Notes: generated by a model from the letters alone, not told the origin. Positions 15,162 to 24,087 are shown, counted from the stretch's first letter. The stretch: DNA of 64,000 nt from Nocardia jiangxiensis NBRC 101359 (GCF_000308615.1 NZ_BAGB01000047.1:1-64000); one strand, 5' to 3'. Numbers and translations are program-made.

Positions 15162-16808
15162 TCAGTCGGGCACGGATGAACGGATCCGGGCCTCGGCGTG
15201 CAGCCGGTCACGCAGTTCGAACTTGCGAATCTTGCCCGAGGGCGCCAAGGGCAGCTCGGTGACCACCTCGAGGCGTTCGGGGGCCTTCTGCGGCGCGGCT
15301 CCGGCGCGGGCGAACAATTCCCGGACCTCGGGCAATTCCAGCGTGCCGTCGTCGTGCAGCACCAGGAATGCCGCTACGCGCTCACCGTATTTCGCGTCCG
15401 GCTCGGCGACCACTGCCACCATCTGCACCCGCGGGTGGGTGGCCAGGATGTCCTCGACCTCCTTGGACGCGATGTTCTCACCGCCGCGGATGATGATGTC
15501 CTTGAGCCGGTCGGTAACCGTCAGATAACCCTCGGCGTCCAACCGGCCGATATCCCCGGTGCGGAACCAGCCGCCGGGCAGGAATGCGCTCTCGTCGTGG
15601 CTCGGATCGCGGTAGCCGAGGAATCGGCTCGGACCGCGCGTGACGATCTCGCCCTCGGAACCGACCGGGACTGGATTGAAGTCGCCGCCCACGATCTGCA
15701 CCTCGTCACCGAAGCGGACCATGCCGTCGGTGCGGGTCCGCTTGGCCACCGAGGCATCCAAAGGCGATGTGGCACAACGGGGATGCTCGGTGCTGCCGTA
15801 CGCGCGGGCGACCACGATTCCCGCATTGTCGGCCCGCTCGACCAGTGCGGGCGCGACATTGGTGCCACCCACCTGGACGAATCGCAGACTCGAGATATCG
15901 CGTCCGGTGGCGGCAGCGACGTCCAGGATCGCGCCGACGTGCAGCGGGGTGCCGCTGGTGATCGTACACCGGTACTGCTCGATCAACTCGACAGCCAGAG
16001 CGTCCTGCCAGCGATCCATCAGCACGGTGCCGACACCGCTGGTAATCGCGCCGCACACCGCCAGCAGGCCCGCGACATGCCCAGACGGCCAGGGGATGAG
16101 TCTGCTGTCCTCGCGCTCCAACTCGTTCATCCGGTCACCCTTGCGCAGCTCGCACAGCAGTGAATTATGCGTGTGCTGAACGCCTTTCGGCACGCCGGTG
16201 GTGCCGGAGGTGTAGATCACCGCGCACACGTCGTCGGCGTTCACCGACACCGGTGACTCGTCCCCGTCGTCCTCGGCGATCAGCTCGGACCAGGGCACGC
16301 TGCCCGGGACGGATCGAGAACCGATGACGACGGTATGTTCGAGCGAGGGGCCCACGTCCAAGCGGGCGAGCCGGTCCAGGAAGTCGATCGAACGCCAGGC
16401 ATCCGGAACAACAAGCACTTTCGCGCCAGCGTCGCGGATGATCGCACTCAGTTCGGCCGGACCGTAGATATGTGTGATGGGGATCAGGACCGCGCCGGCC
16501 AGCCACGTCCCGAAAATGGACGCCATCAGCTCGGGCCGGTTCGGCACCTGGACCGCGACTACATCGCCGGGGCGCACACCCAACCGGCGCAGCCCGCCGG
16601 CAACCCGTCGACCCTGGTCGACGATCTCCGCGAGCGAGAGCACCACTCGCTCGGCCTCCGAGGCGAAGACGAATTGCGCGTCGGCGAATTCGACACATGC
16701 CTTGTCCAGCGTCGCGGGGAGGGTATGCGACGAGTAGTGCCCTTCGCGATACCAGCGCTCGCGCAGCCACTTCAGGTCTTCGTCCCGCTGCTCACGTGTC
16801 AGGGCCAT
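15162..16808 (-). CDS. Acyl-CoA synthetase (AMP-forming, FadD-like)
   Basis: This 548-residue ANL-family enzyme activates a carboxylic acid to its CoA thioester through an acyl-adenylate. The motifs are in order: P-loop YTSGTTGVPKG near residue 205, AYGSTEHP (A5) where most members have Y-G-x-T-E, GWFRTGDIGRLD (A7/A8), DRLKDIIIRGGENI, and the A10 lysine in APSGKIRKFELR. The promoter holds a TAGTATACTTA site of operator family A. It is convergent with the cyclase-family gene. It is one of four such ligases in the window, so several acids or several stages of one pathway are activated. Substrate not predictable. Confidence 0.9.
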   Translation of the reverse strand: MALTREQRDEDLKWLRERWYREGHYSSHTLPATLDKACVEFADAQFVFASEAERVVLSLAEIVDQGRRVAGGLRRLGVRPGDVVAVQVPNRPELMASIFGTWLAGAVLIPITHIYGPAELSAIIRDAGAKVLVVPDAWRSIDFLDRLARLDVGPSLEHTVVIGSRSVPGSVPWSELIAEDDGDESPVSVNADDVCAVIYTSGTTGVPKGVQHTHNSLLCELRKGDRMNELEREDSRLIPWPSGHVAGLLAVCGAITSGVGTVLMDRWQDALAVELIEQYRCTITSGTPLHVGAILDVAAATGRDISSLRFVQVGGTNVAPALVERADNAGIVVARAYGSTEHPRCATSPLDASVAKRTRTDGMVRFGDEVQIVGGDFNPVPVGSEGEIVTRGPSRFLGYRDPSHDESAFLPGGWFRTGDIGRLDAEGYLTVTDRLKDIIIRGGENIASKEVEDILATHPRVQMVAVVAEPDAKYGERVAAFLVLHDDGTLELPEVRELFARAGAAPQKAPERLEVVTELPLAPSGKIRKFELRDRLHAEARIRSSVPD

Positions 16809-16882
16809 CGGCAGCCCACCTCCATCGCCTTGGTCGTTGACCGAGAATCCACCCGCACCGCGAAGGATTCTTCTTCCACGCT

Positions 16883-16898
16883 ATTTAGTATACTTATT
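16883..16898. promoter_or_regulatory. Operator family A site before the CoA ligase
   Basis: ATTTAGTATACTTATT, with an exact AGTATACT core at 16887-16894, lies about 75 bases upstream of the ligase start and matches the 11245 site in 11 of 12 core positions. Confidence 0.5.
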
Positions 16899-16973
16899 AC
16901 AGTTCGCCGGTGCGTACCGCAGGTCCGTTCCCGAACGCGTCACTACCTTCGATCCCGATGCGCCAACGCCTGA

Positions 16974-17008
16974 GCCCCGCCCGGATGCACAGAACGGGCG
17001 GGGCTTTT
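16974..17008 (+). terminator. Rho-independent terminator reading rightward
   Basis: A perfect 10-base stem (16974-16983 with 16995-17004) is followed by TTTT. It points along the plus strand although no plus-strand gene precedes it. It lies just past the minus-strand secreted-protein genes and may block antisense entry or, read the other way, end that operon without a T tract. Confidence 0.55.
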
Positions 17009-17029
17009 CGAACAGTGCGACGGAGGGGA

Positions 17030-17548
17030 TCAGCCCTGCGCCGGAGCCGGTGCGGTCGCACCACCCGCGGAGTGCTGCGCACGCAACTGGTTGAAGGTGG
17101 TAACCCCGCCGTACAGTCCAGCCGGAATTGCCGCCGCTGCACCGCCGAGTACCGCACCCACACCACCGACGGCTGCGGCCCCGACCAGACAACCCGCGAT
17201 CCCGACCGGGATGGTCAACGTCCCGGCGGTCGCGATCGCGGTCATCGTGCCGCCCGTCACCGCACCGAGGACGCAGCCAATGGGTATACCGATTGCGGTA
17301 CCCGCCGCGACGCCGGGAGCGGTGGCGATACCCGCCTGCATATTGCCGGCCTCCCATGCCGCATGCAGATCCGCATCGAAATCGTCACTGACGGGTGCCG
17401 CGACGTTCGGTGCCTGGTCGACGGGCGCGGCCGGAACCGCCGCGGCCGCCGGTTCGGCGGCCGATTCGGCGATCGCCGGACCGGTCGTGACAGCGAGTGC
17501 GGCAGCGGTCAGGGCGGCCAGCGCAACTGCCTGAGTCTTGTTGTTCAT
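17030..17548 (-). CDS. Secreted glycine/alanine-rich hydrophobic protein, copy 1
   Basis: This 172-residue protein has a clear signal peptide (MNNKTQAVALAALTAAALAV with an AIAES cleavage region), a proline/alanine-rich stretch, then long Gly-Ala-Ile-rich hydrophobic segments such as AIGIPIGCVLGAVTGG and GIAGCLVGAAAVGG. Two cysteines are spaced in those segments. It pairs with the neighbouring homologue at 17561, 12 bases upstream in the same operon. Small exported proteins of this kind are common in mycolic-acid actinobacteria and may associate with the envelope. No enzymatic motif is seen and I cannot assign a function. Confidence 0.75.
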   Translation of the reverse strand: MNNKTQAVALAALTAAALAVTTGPAIAESAAEPAAAAVPAAPVDQAPNVAAPVSDDFDADLHAAWEAGNMQAGIATAPGVAAGTAIGIPIGCVLGAVTGGTMTAIATAGTLTIPVGIAGCLVGAAAVGGVGAVLGGAAAAIPAGLYGGVTTFNQLRAQHSAGGATAPAPAQG

Positions 17549-17560
17549 GGTTACTCGTTT

Positions 17561-18049
17561 CTAGGAGGGTGCACCGGGCATCGGGGCCGCGATCAGCCCC
17601 TTCGAGTGCAGCTGGTCATATGCCTGCGGCCAGGCCGCGGCGACGGCCGGAAGGCCGGTGGCCGCACCACCAATGGCACCGCCGAAGAAGCCCAGCGTGC
17701 CCGCGCCGAGGACGCAGCCGCCCAGCACACCAATCGGGGTCAGCGTGCCCGCGGAGACGAGAATGGTGATCGATCCCCCGGTCACTGCACCGACACCACA
17801 TCCGACCACCGAACCGATGACCGCACCGGCGGTGCGACCGGAGTTGCTGTCGTTGCCATACGCCCCGGCAAGCGTGTCGAATGCCTTCAGATACTCCGCG
17901 CCCGGATCGACGGGAGCGGCGGGTCCGGCAGGCGCAGCCGGGGCGGCAGGGGCCTCGGCGGACGCGGGCCCTGCGGCCACCGTCGCGACCGCGACGGCCG
18001 TCGCGGCCACAGCGGTCGCAAGCGTCGTAGCTCGAGAGATATTGTTCAT
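17561..18049 (-). CDS. Secreted glycine/alanine-rich hydrophobic protein, copy 2
   Basis: This 162-residue homologue of the preceding gene has a signal peptide ending near GPASAEA and an AP-rich linker. It then has AGAVIGSVVGCGVGAVTGG and LGGCVLGAGTLGFFGGAIGG segments that line up with copy 1, including both cysteines. It is the first gene of the two-gene operon. The paired Cys/Gly-rich segments could insert in or cross a membrane-like layer; a role in the mycolate outer membrane is speculation. The upstream 460 bases (18050-18512) hold no convincing gene. Confidence 0.75.
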   Translation of the reverse strand: MNNISRATTLATAVAATAVAVATVAAGPASAEAPAAPAAPAGPAAPVDPGAEYLKAFDTLAGAYGNDSNSGRTAGAVIGSVVGCGVGAVTGGSITILVSAGTLTPIGVLGGCVLGAGTLGFFGGAIGGAATGLPAVAAAWPQAYDQLHSKGLIAAPMPGAPS

Positions 18050-18512
18050 CGGACTGTCCTAACGACCCCGCGGGCGACCGCGGATGGGGTGATGTACATC
18101 GTGTGAATCCCTCATCAGATATTCGGACGGGATGGACCAGAGTGTGACCGCCCACACACATTCGCTGTGATAGACATTCCCGCTGAACGGGAGACCCCCT
18201 TCCAAGGCGCATTCTCGCGCGATCTTGTCCCGCTCAGTGGTGTCCGGGTGAGATGACTAGGGTCGAATGCATCGGCGAGCGCGTGGAGCGGTCGGCGAAG
18301 CATCTTCTGCGCCAGGATGTGCGGAGCGAGCCGATCGTTGAGTTGTCACCCATACCCACGTTCGGGCCCTGCGGCCACTTCCGCTGAGTGGAAACTACGC
18401 GTCCGCCACCATCGAGCGCCCGGATAACTTCCCGAACGTAGTCACTTGCAGGCGATGTCATCACCGGCCACTTGCGCCGTGACGCCGTCGGCGAACCGGA
18501 AGGGATCAGCGA

Positions 18513-19529
18513 ATGAAAGCCGCGATATACAACGGACAGCTCGACATCGTGGTAGCCGAACTGGATACACCCGAATGCGGACCCCGTGACGTTCTGCTGC
18601 GAACCCTGCACGCGGGAATCTGCGGCTCGGATGTGAAGGTCTACCGGCACGGTCCGGAGGGACATCAGATCCTGCGGGGATCGGAATTCGGGCACGAAGT
18701 GGTGGCCGAGGTGGCCGAGGTCGGCAGCGAGGTGACCGGCCTGCGAGTGGGTGAGCGGGTCTACCCGTATCCCCTGTCGGTCAAGGGCGATCCGGGCCGC
18801 GCAGGCTGCTTCGGCGGCTTCTCGGAGTTCATCCTCGTACCGAATTGCCAAGTCGGGGAACAGGTTTTCAAGGTCAGCGACAAGATCTCCACTCCGGTGG
18901 CGGCGATGATCGAGCCGTTCACGGTGGCGCACCGCGCCGTGCGCCGCACCCGCCCGCAGGCCGGTGAGAAGGCATTCGTGTTCGGTGCGGGCACCATCGG
19001 GATCGGCGCCGCCGTGGCGCTGAAGAGCTTCGGGGTATCGGAGGTGCTGGTCGCCGACGTCTCGGACTTCCGCCTGGAGAAGGCAGCCGGACTCGGTTTC
19101 CACACCTGCAATCCGGAGCGGCAGGATCCCGCGCAGCGTGCGGCGGAGGTCTTCGGCGAGGTGCACTCGCTGATGGGCAGCGCACCCGATGTCGACATCT
19201 ATGTCGAGGCCGCGGGGCCCGACGCACTGATCGGCACGATTCAGTCGATGGCGAAGCCTGGCTCGCGCATCGCCGCGGTGGCCGTGCATTCGCGACCCGT
19301 TCCGGTGAACATGCTCCAACTCACCTACGGCGAGCAGGAACTGATCGGACCGGGCGGCTATCGCCCCGAAGACGTACGCGACGTCATGAAGATCATGGAA
19401 AGCGGCTCTTTCGATCTCGGCTCCATCATCACCCACGTCTACGGCATCGACCGGATCGTGGAGGCCATCGAGAAGGCAGGCGATACCGGCTCGGCACTGC
19501 ACGTCGCGATCGGGTACCGATCGATATGA
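18513..19529 (+). CDS. Medium-chain dehydrogenase/reductase, zinc-type
   Basis: This 338-residue MDR alcohol/polyol-type dehydrogenase has the catalytic zinc pattern GICGSDVK with a following EFGHEVV, and the Rossmann motif GAGTIGIGAAVA. The usual four-cysteine structural zinc lobe is missing: the region after GERVYPYPLS goes straight to GCFGGFSEF. This places it in a subgroup without structural zinc. It is the first gene of a tight operon with a crotonase (four-base overlap ATGA at 19526) and an F420/NADP-type reductase. It could form or reduce a ketone on the same CoA or free substrate; specificity is not visible. Confidence 0.82.
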   Translation: MKAAIYNGQLDIVVAELDTPECGPRDVLLRTLHAGICGSDVKVYRHGPEGHQILRGSEFGHEVVAEVAEVGSEVTGLRVGERVYPYPLSVKGDPGRAGCFGGFSEFILVPNCQVGEQVFKVSDKISTPVAAMIEPFTVAHRAVRRTRPQAGEKAFVFGAGTIGIGAAVALKSFGVSEVLVADVSDFRLEKAAGLGFHTCNPERQDPAQRAAEVFGEVHSLMGSAPDVDIYVEAAGPDALIGTIQSMAKPGSRIAAVAVHSRPVPVNMLQLTYGEQELIGPGGYRPEDVRDVMKIMESGSFDLGSIITHVYGIDRIVEAIEKAGDTGSALHVAIGYRSI

Positions 19530-20305
19530 CCACCTCACCCGCTGTCCTGCTCGATCGCACCGACACGGTCGTGCGACTGGAGTTCAATCGTCCCGAGCGG
19601 CTCAACGCCCTCACCGGCGACATGATGAACTATGCCGCTGCCAACCTCGAGGAACTCGCGGACGATCCGGGAGTGCGTGTCTTCGTGCTGACCGGCGCGG
19701 GGCGCGCGTTCAGTTCAGGCGCCGATCTGGCCAAATCCTCGGGTGAGGGTGGTCCGCGCACCTCCACCATCGATGCGGCCAATCGGCTGACCAGAGCACT
19801 GCGCGCCGTGCCGCAGCCGGTTCTGGCGGCGGTCAACGGGCCCGCGGTCGGGGTCGGATGTTCGTTCGCCCTCGCCGCGGATCTGACCGTCGCCCGCGAG
19901 TCGGCCTATTTCCTGCTGGCTTTCGCGAATATCGGCCTCATGCCCGACGGCGGCGCCACGGCGCTGGTGCCGAGCCTGGTCGGATACGCACGGGCCACCC
20001 GCATGGCCATGCTCGCCGAGCGGATTCCCGCGACGCGGGCGGCGGACTGGGGACTGATCACCAAAGCGGTGCCGGATGACGAGTTCGATGCCGAAATAGA
20101 CCGGCTCACAGCGCATCTCGCCAAGGGACCGACCGCGTCGTACACCCGGATCAAGCGCGCGTTCAATGCCACGGCCCTGGCCCAGCTCGAGCAGGCGCTC
20201 GGAATCGAGCGCGCGGGCCAGGCCGAACTGTTCCGCACCGCCGACCTCACCGAAGGAGTCGCGGCGTTCAAGGAGAAACGCTCGCCGAACTTCCTCGGAC
20301 GTTGA
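19526..20305 (+). CDS. Enoyl-CoA hydratase/isomerase (crotonase) family
   Basis: This 259-residue crotonase has the fold's oxyanion-hole segments, GAGRAFSSGADL and NGPAVGVGCSFALAAD. The second catalytic acidic residue, usually Glu in a GL-x-PEGG-type stretch, is Asp here (GLMPDGGAT). The protein may therefore be an isomerase, a hydrolase or a hydratase with altered activity. It overlaps the dehydrogenase stop by four bases, and the reductase gene starts 38 bases after it. It most likely hydrates or isomerises an enoyl-CoA in the local beta-oxidation-like pathway. Confidence 0.85.
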   Translation: MTTSPAVLLDRTDTVVRLEFNRPERLNALTGDMMNYAAANLEELADDPGVRVFVLTGAGRAFSSGADLAKSSGEGGPRTSTIDAANRLTRALRAVPQPVLAAVNGPAVGVGCSFALAADLTVARESAYFLLAFANIGLMPDGGATALVPSLVGYARATRMAMLAERIPATRAADWGLITKAVPDDEFDAEIDRLTAHLAKGPTASYTRIKRAFNATALAQLEQALGIERAGQAELFRTADLTEGVAAFKEKRSPNFLGR

Positions 20306-20343
20306 TCACCACGAAAGTCCTTCACCGGGAACGGAGATACATC

Positions 20344-21108
20344 ATGACCGAGACGCTCGGACTCATCGGCAGCGGCAATATCGGCACCGCGGTGGCCCGC
20401 CTCGCCGTCGCCGCGGGATGGGATGTCGTGGTGAGCAATTCGCGCGGCCCCGAAACCCTCACCGAGCTGGTCGCCGAACTCGGCGAACACGCCCGCGCGG
20501 GCACCGCGACCGAGGCAGCCCAGGCCGGGGACCTGGTGGTGGCCACCGTCCCGCTGAAGTCCTACGACCGGCTGCCCAGCGCGGCCCTGGCGGGCAAGGT
20601 GGTCATCGATACGATGAACTACTACCCGGACCGGGACGGCCGCATCACCGAGCTGGACTCGGGCGGGCTGACTTCCAGTGCCCTGGTGCAGCGACATCTG
20701 GCCGAATCCCGAGTAGTCAAGGCGTTCAACAACATCGATTACCGGCACCTGTTCACCTCGGCCCGCCCCACCGGTGCCGCCGATCGCAGCGCCCTGCCCA
20801 TAGCGGGTGATGAGGCACCGGCCAAGGCGATGGTGACGCGCCTGCTGGACACGCTCGGCTACGACGCGGTGGATACCGGCACGCTGGCCGAGAGCTGGCG
20901 CAGCGAACCGGGCACCCTGGTCTACGTCCAGCCCTATCTCGCCGAGCGGCCCGAAGGGTTGAGCCCGGACAGCGCGGCGCGCTGGTTCTTCGACACCCCG
21001 GGAGTCACGGTATCGGCCGCGCGGGTGCGTGAACTGGTCGAGCGCGCCGAGCGGGTCGTCGCCAGCGAGGCCCGCGCCACCGCCGGCCACGCATTCAAAT
21101 TGTCGTAG
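20344..21108 (+). CDS. NADPH-dependent F420 reductase-like NAD(P)-binding protein
   Basis: This 254-residue protein begins with a Rossmann motif GLIGSGNIGTAVARLA and continues with the family's VVIDTMNYYPDRDG and RVVKAFNNIDYRHL segments. These are typical of the F420:NADP oxidoreductase / NADP-oxidoreductase coenzyme F420-dependent family. Many actinobacterial members act on small redox cofactors or aldehydes rather than F420 itself. I took the ATG at 20344, which has CGGAGAT upstream, over an in-frame ATG at 20302 that overlaps the crotonase stop. As the third gene of the operon it could recycle cofactor for the dehydrogenase. Confidence 0.75.
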   Translation: MTETLGLIGSGNIGTAVARLAVAAGWDVVVSNSRGPETLTELVAELGEHARAGTATEAAQAGDLVVATVPLKSYDRLPSAALAGKVVIDTMNYYPDRDGRITELDSGGLTSSALVQRHLAESRVVKAFNNIDYRHLFTSARPTGAADRSALPIAGDEAPAKAMVTRLLDTLGYDAVDTGTLAESWRSEPGTLVYVQPYLAERPEGLSPDSAARWFFDTPGVTVSAARVRELVERAERVVASEARATAGHAFKLS

Positions 21109-21138
21109 TACCAATCGATTTCCATCGAATCGACATCA

Positions 21139-21172
21139 CCCGTCGCTACCCACGCTGGTGGGTGGCGACGGG
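21139..21172. terminator. Bidirectional terminator
   Basis: CCCGTCGCTACCCA (21139-21152) pairs with TGGGTGGCGACGGG (21159-21172) with one wobble pair. It lies between the convergent reductase and TetR genes. Confidence 0.65.
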
Positions 21173-21195
21173 CGACGTGTTTCGCCGGATTCCGG

Positions 21196-21888
21196 TCAGT
21201 GGTCGAGCCCTTTTTCGGCGAGCAGCCCGAGAATCGAACGCCCGTGCCGCAATTCGGCCTCGAGCGCGTCCTGGTCCACGCGCTCGGTGAGGATTCCGTT
21301 CAGGAACAGCTCGCAGTAGACGCGGGCGAGATCCGCCACCGTCAGATCCTTGCGGCGGGACAGCCACTGATAGGTGTGGTTGTGCAGGTTCAGGAAAGCC
21401 AGCATGGTCAGTTCCAGATCCTGAACGCGCAGTGCGTCTTCGCGTTTCCCGTCGGCGAGTACCTCGAGGATCTGCGATTCGAACCGTCGCCGTTTCATCC
21501 GGAACACGATCCGGTAATCGCCCTGGAGCTGATGGAATTCGTGCAGGAACACCCGCACGTGATCCTGCCGGTGCACGATCTGACGCAGCAGCGATTCCGA
21601 CAGCAGCCGCAACTTGGCCTGAAAACCTATGTCCGAGTGCACGATTGTCGACGCCTCGGACAGCAGCGGATCGATCACCCGATCGTGGATGTCCGCCAGC
21701 AGCGCTTCCTTGGATCCGATGTAGTAATAGAGCGCGCCGCGGGCCAGTCCGGCCGCCTCGCCGATATCCGCGACACCCGTACTCGCGTAGCCGTTCTTCG
21801 AGAACAGCCCGACCGCCACGTCCACCACCTGTTCGCGCTTACGGTAATAACGCGCGGTCTTACCCCGCTCGGTTCGCGTCGTCGGCAT
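21196..21888 (-). CDS. TetR-family regulator
   Basis: This 230-residue repressor has an N-terminal helix-turn-helix (EQVVDVAVGLFSKNGYASTGVADIGEAAGLARGALYYYIGSKEALL) and an all-helical ligand domain. It is a paralogue of the regulator at 30703, with matching stretches including YYYIGSKE and HNHTYQW. The start at 21888 has GGAGGG eight bases upstream. It lies downstream of, and on the same strand as, a cyclase-family gene, and is convergent with the dehydrogenase operon. It is a candidate binder of operator family A, B or D in this window. The likely inducer is a CoA thioester or ring intermediate, as for KstR-type proteins, but this is inference. Confidence 0.9.
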   Translation of the reverse strand: MPTTRTERGKTARYYRKREQVVDVAVGLFSKNGYASTGVADIGEAAGLARGALYYYIGSKEALLADIHDRVIDPLLSEASTIVHSDIGFQAKLRLLSESLLRQIVHRQDHVRVFLHEFHQLQGDYRIVFRMKRRRFESQILEVLADGKREDALRVQDLELTMLAFLNLHNHTYQWLSRRKDLTVADLARVYCELFLNGILTERVDQDALEAELRHGRSILGLLAEKGLDH

Positions 21889-22054
21889 CTCCCACACCCT
21901 CCACCCAGTTCTCCCCCGCTCCGACTGTCACGAAAAGCGTTGCGCGACAGACACCCACACGATCACTCACCGTGTACAAGCGGTTCGATGCGGATTCGGC
22001 GATCTGCCGCACCCACACCGAACCGGCTCCCGACCCCACGGATACCCGCTGTCC

Positions 22055-23092
22055 TCACACGGTCGCCACCGGCGTCAGCGGACTGCCCATGGTGCCCGGC
22101 AGGCGCAGCGGCGGAGCGGTGAGCAGGAAGCGGTTGCGATTGTGCTCGCGCAGCCACTTCGCCAGCTCCGACGTATACCACAGCTCACCGAGCGGAATGC
22201 CCAGCTTGAACAGGCACAGGTGGTGGATCGGAATCAGGGTGTGCGGCTCCGCGTTCGGGCCGGTCCAGCCCTCCACGGCGTAGTTGTCCGAGATGAGCGC
22301 CGAGATCTGCGATTCGTCGATCCACTGGAGCAGGTCCTCGTCCTCGGCGTCCAGGTACGGGTACATCGCCTGAATCTCGGGCCCCGGGTTCTTCTCCCAG
22401 GCCATGATCTGGTCGCAGAAGCCGGTGTGGAAGATGAACATATCGCCCGGCTCCACCACGACGTTCTGCTCGGCCATGAAGCCCTGCAGCATCTTCAGGC
22501 TCACCGGCCGCCAGTCCTTGCCCAGACTGGAGACGTCCACGAGGACGCCACGGCCCTGGACGCCGTGGGCGGCCATGTGCTCCAGACCGAGGTTCTTGGC
22601 GTAGGCCAGGCTGCCGCTGCCGTCGCCCTTGGCATCCTCCTGCGGGCCGATGATCTCGACGCCGGGCCGGAATCCGTTGTAGTACACCGGTTCCGCGACA
22701 CCGTCACCGTCGGCGTCGAACAGCGCGCCCTGATGGGCCAGCCCGTCCCACTGCGTCGAATACTGCAGCCACAGCGTCACGACGTCATCGCTCCACAGAT
22801 CGATGAAGGTCGGGTCGATCGAGTCCTTGGCGACGACGTTGTAGAACGTGTCCTGGTTGTGCTGCAGATCCTCGGTCGGGCGCAGGATCGGCGGATAGCG
22901 GCGCTGATTCATGGCGCTGCCGCCGGGATAGTCCAGCGGCAGGCTCAGGCTGAAGCTGATCCCGTGCTCGACCTCGCGCACGCCCTGCAGAACCTTCTCC
23001 GGGGTCAGCAGGTTGATCCGGCCGAGCTGATCGTCCTCACCCCAGTCGCCCCAGGTCGATCCCGGTGGGCGTTGCTGCCATCGCTTCGTCAC
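22055..23092 (-). CDS. Cyclase-family hydrolase, second copy
   Basis: This 345-residue protein is a distant paralogue of the one at 14146. It shares the N-terminal STWGDWGEDDQLGRINLLTPEKV pattern and the metal-site region YSTQWDGLAHQGALFD. As in the paralogue, the classic HxGTHxDxPxH is changed, with STQWD replacing GTHxD and one His retained. The late segment IPIHHLCLFKLGIPLGE matches the PVHVLCLVMMGMLQG region of the other copy. It is transcribed away from the pair of NTF2-fold genes across a promoter with an ACCGATCGGT palindrome. It probably hydrolyses a cyclic substrate or product. The two copies may serve two ring-opening steps. Confidence 0.8.
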   Translation of the reverse strand: MTKRWQQRPPGSTWGDWGEDDQLGRINLLTPEKVLQGVREVEHGISFSLSLPLDYPGGSAMNQRRYPPILRPTEDLQHNQDTFYNVVAKDSIDPTFIDLWSDDVVTLWLQYSTQWDGLAHQGALFDADGDGVAEPVYYNGFRPGVEIIGPQEDAKGDGSGSLAYAKNLGLEHMAAHGVQGRGVLVDVSSLGKDWRPVSLKMLQGFMAEQNVVVEPGDMFIFHTGFCDQIMAWEKNPGPEIQAMYPYLDAEDEDLLQWIDESQISALISDNYAVEGWTGPNAEPHTLIPIHHLCLFKLGIPLGELWYTSELAKWLREHNRNRFLLTAPPLRLPGTMGSPLTPVATV

Positions 23093-23155
23093 GCCTGCTC
23101 CTCATGAAGTCGTCACAGTCCTCGTCGACTGCGATATTCATGCTAAATGCGTTGT

Positions 23156-23165
23156 ACCGATCGGT
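23156..23165. promoter_or_regulatory. ACCGATCGGT palindrome (operator family B)
   Basis: A perfect 10-base palindrome in the divergent promoter between the cyclase-family gene and the NTF2-fold pair. Related sites lie at 24186, 28121 and 29751. Confidence 0.5.
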
Positions 23166-23264
23166 CAACGAAACAAACTATTTGCTCTAAACTGACCGTT
23201 CGAAAGAACCCTTCGGGCCTGCCCGCGAGTCTCCTGGCAGCCCTTTTCCACCTTGGAGAGATTG

Positions 23265-23669
23265 ATGAGCCAAGCTACGCAAGCGTCGGTGGCGGCCGGG
23301 GTCCGCGCCACCATCGGCGCACACACCCAGGCACAGGATTCGGGCCGCAACGACGACGTCGCGGCGCTGTACACCGAGAACGCGGTGCTCGAGATGCCCG
23401 GGGCGGACCCGTTCGTCGGCCGCGAGGCCATCCGCGCGGCCTTCACCGGATTCGCCGCGCAGCTGACCGCGCCCGCGCGGCACCTGATCGCCAACACCGT
23501 GATCACCTCGTGGAGCCAGGACGAGGCCACCGCCGAAAGCGATGCGCTGCTGGTCCTGCGCGGCGAAAACGGTTGGGGCGTACAGCTTGTCGGCCACTAC
23601 AAGGACACTCTGCGCCGCGACGGCGACACGTGGCGATTCTCGCACCGCGACACCAGCTTCCTCACCTAA
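23265..23669 (+). CDS. SnoaL-like / NTF2-fold protein, tandem copy 1
   Basis: This 134-residue protein has a single NTF2-like domain: RATIGAHTQAQDSGRNDDVAALY, EMPGADPFVGREAIRAAF, WGVQLVGHYKDTLRRDGDTWRFSHR. It is closely related to the next gene, clearly by tandem duplication. The ATG at 23265 has TTGGAGAG just upstream. Catalytic acids of ketosteroid isomerase are not obvious by eye, so an isomerase/dehydratase role or a binding role are both open. It is under the ACCGATCGGT promoter element and leads a short operon with copy 2. Confidence 0.75.
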   Translation: MSQATQASVAAGVRATIGAHTQAQDSGRNDDVAALYTENAVLEMPGADPFVGREAIRAAFTGFAAQLTAPARHLIANTVITSWSQDEATAESDALLVLRGENGWGVQLVGHYKDTLRRDGDTWRFSHRDTSFLT

Positions 23670-23688
23670 TCCGAACCAGGAGCAGATA

Positions 23689-24087
23689 ATGAGCACCCTC
23701 ACCGAGGCCGACGTCACCTTCGGCGTGCACAACGCGATCAACTCGTACACCCAGGCGCTGGACACCGGCCGCACGGACGACATCGTGACCCTGTTCAGCA
23801 AGGACGGCAGCAGCGAGATCATGGGCGTGGGCACCTTCGAGGGCCACGACGCGCTGCGCGCCGCGTATGCCGGGATGGTGCCGACGCAGCCGCAGCGGCA
23901 CATGGTCGGCAATATCGTCCTCACGTCCTGGACCGCGGACGAGGCGACGGCGAGTAGCGATCTGGTCTTCGTCCTGCGCGGCGAGAACGGTTGGGCCGTA
24001 CAGCTGGTCGGCAAGTACGAGGACACACTGCGCCGCGACGGCGATACCTGGCTGTTTCAGAGCCGCAAGCTCTCACTGGTGATGTGA
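23689..24087 (+). CDS. SnoaL-like / NTF2-fold protein, tandem copy 2
   Basis: This 132-residue homologue of the preceding gene aligns almost end to end: ALDTGRTDDIVTLFSKDG, EIMGVGTFEGHDALRAAY, VFVLRGENGWAVQLVGKYEDTLRRDGDTWLF. CAGGAGC lies upstream of the ATG and the gap to copy 1 is 19 bases. The near identity of the C-terminal halves and divergence of the N-terminal pocket residues would fit a heteromer or two related substrates. Which reaction is catalysed cannot be told. Confidence 0.75.
   Translation: MSTLTEADVTFGVHNAINSYTQALDTGRTDDIVTLFSKDGSSEIMGVGTFEGHDALRAAYAGMVPTQPQRHMVGNIVLTSWTADEATASSDLVFVLRGENGWAVQLVGKYEDTLRRDGDTWLFQSRKLSLVM

Noticed and set aside
18234..18461. A 75-codon minus-strand frame (MTSPASDYVREVIRALDGGG...) upstream of the MDR gene
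   Set aside because: The first 25 codons look protein-like, but the end is Arg/Ser-rich, no ribosome site is seen and no family is recognised. I list it only as a possible remnant.
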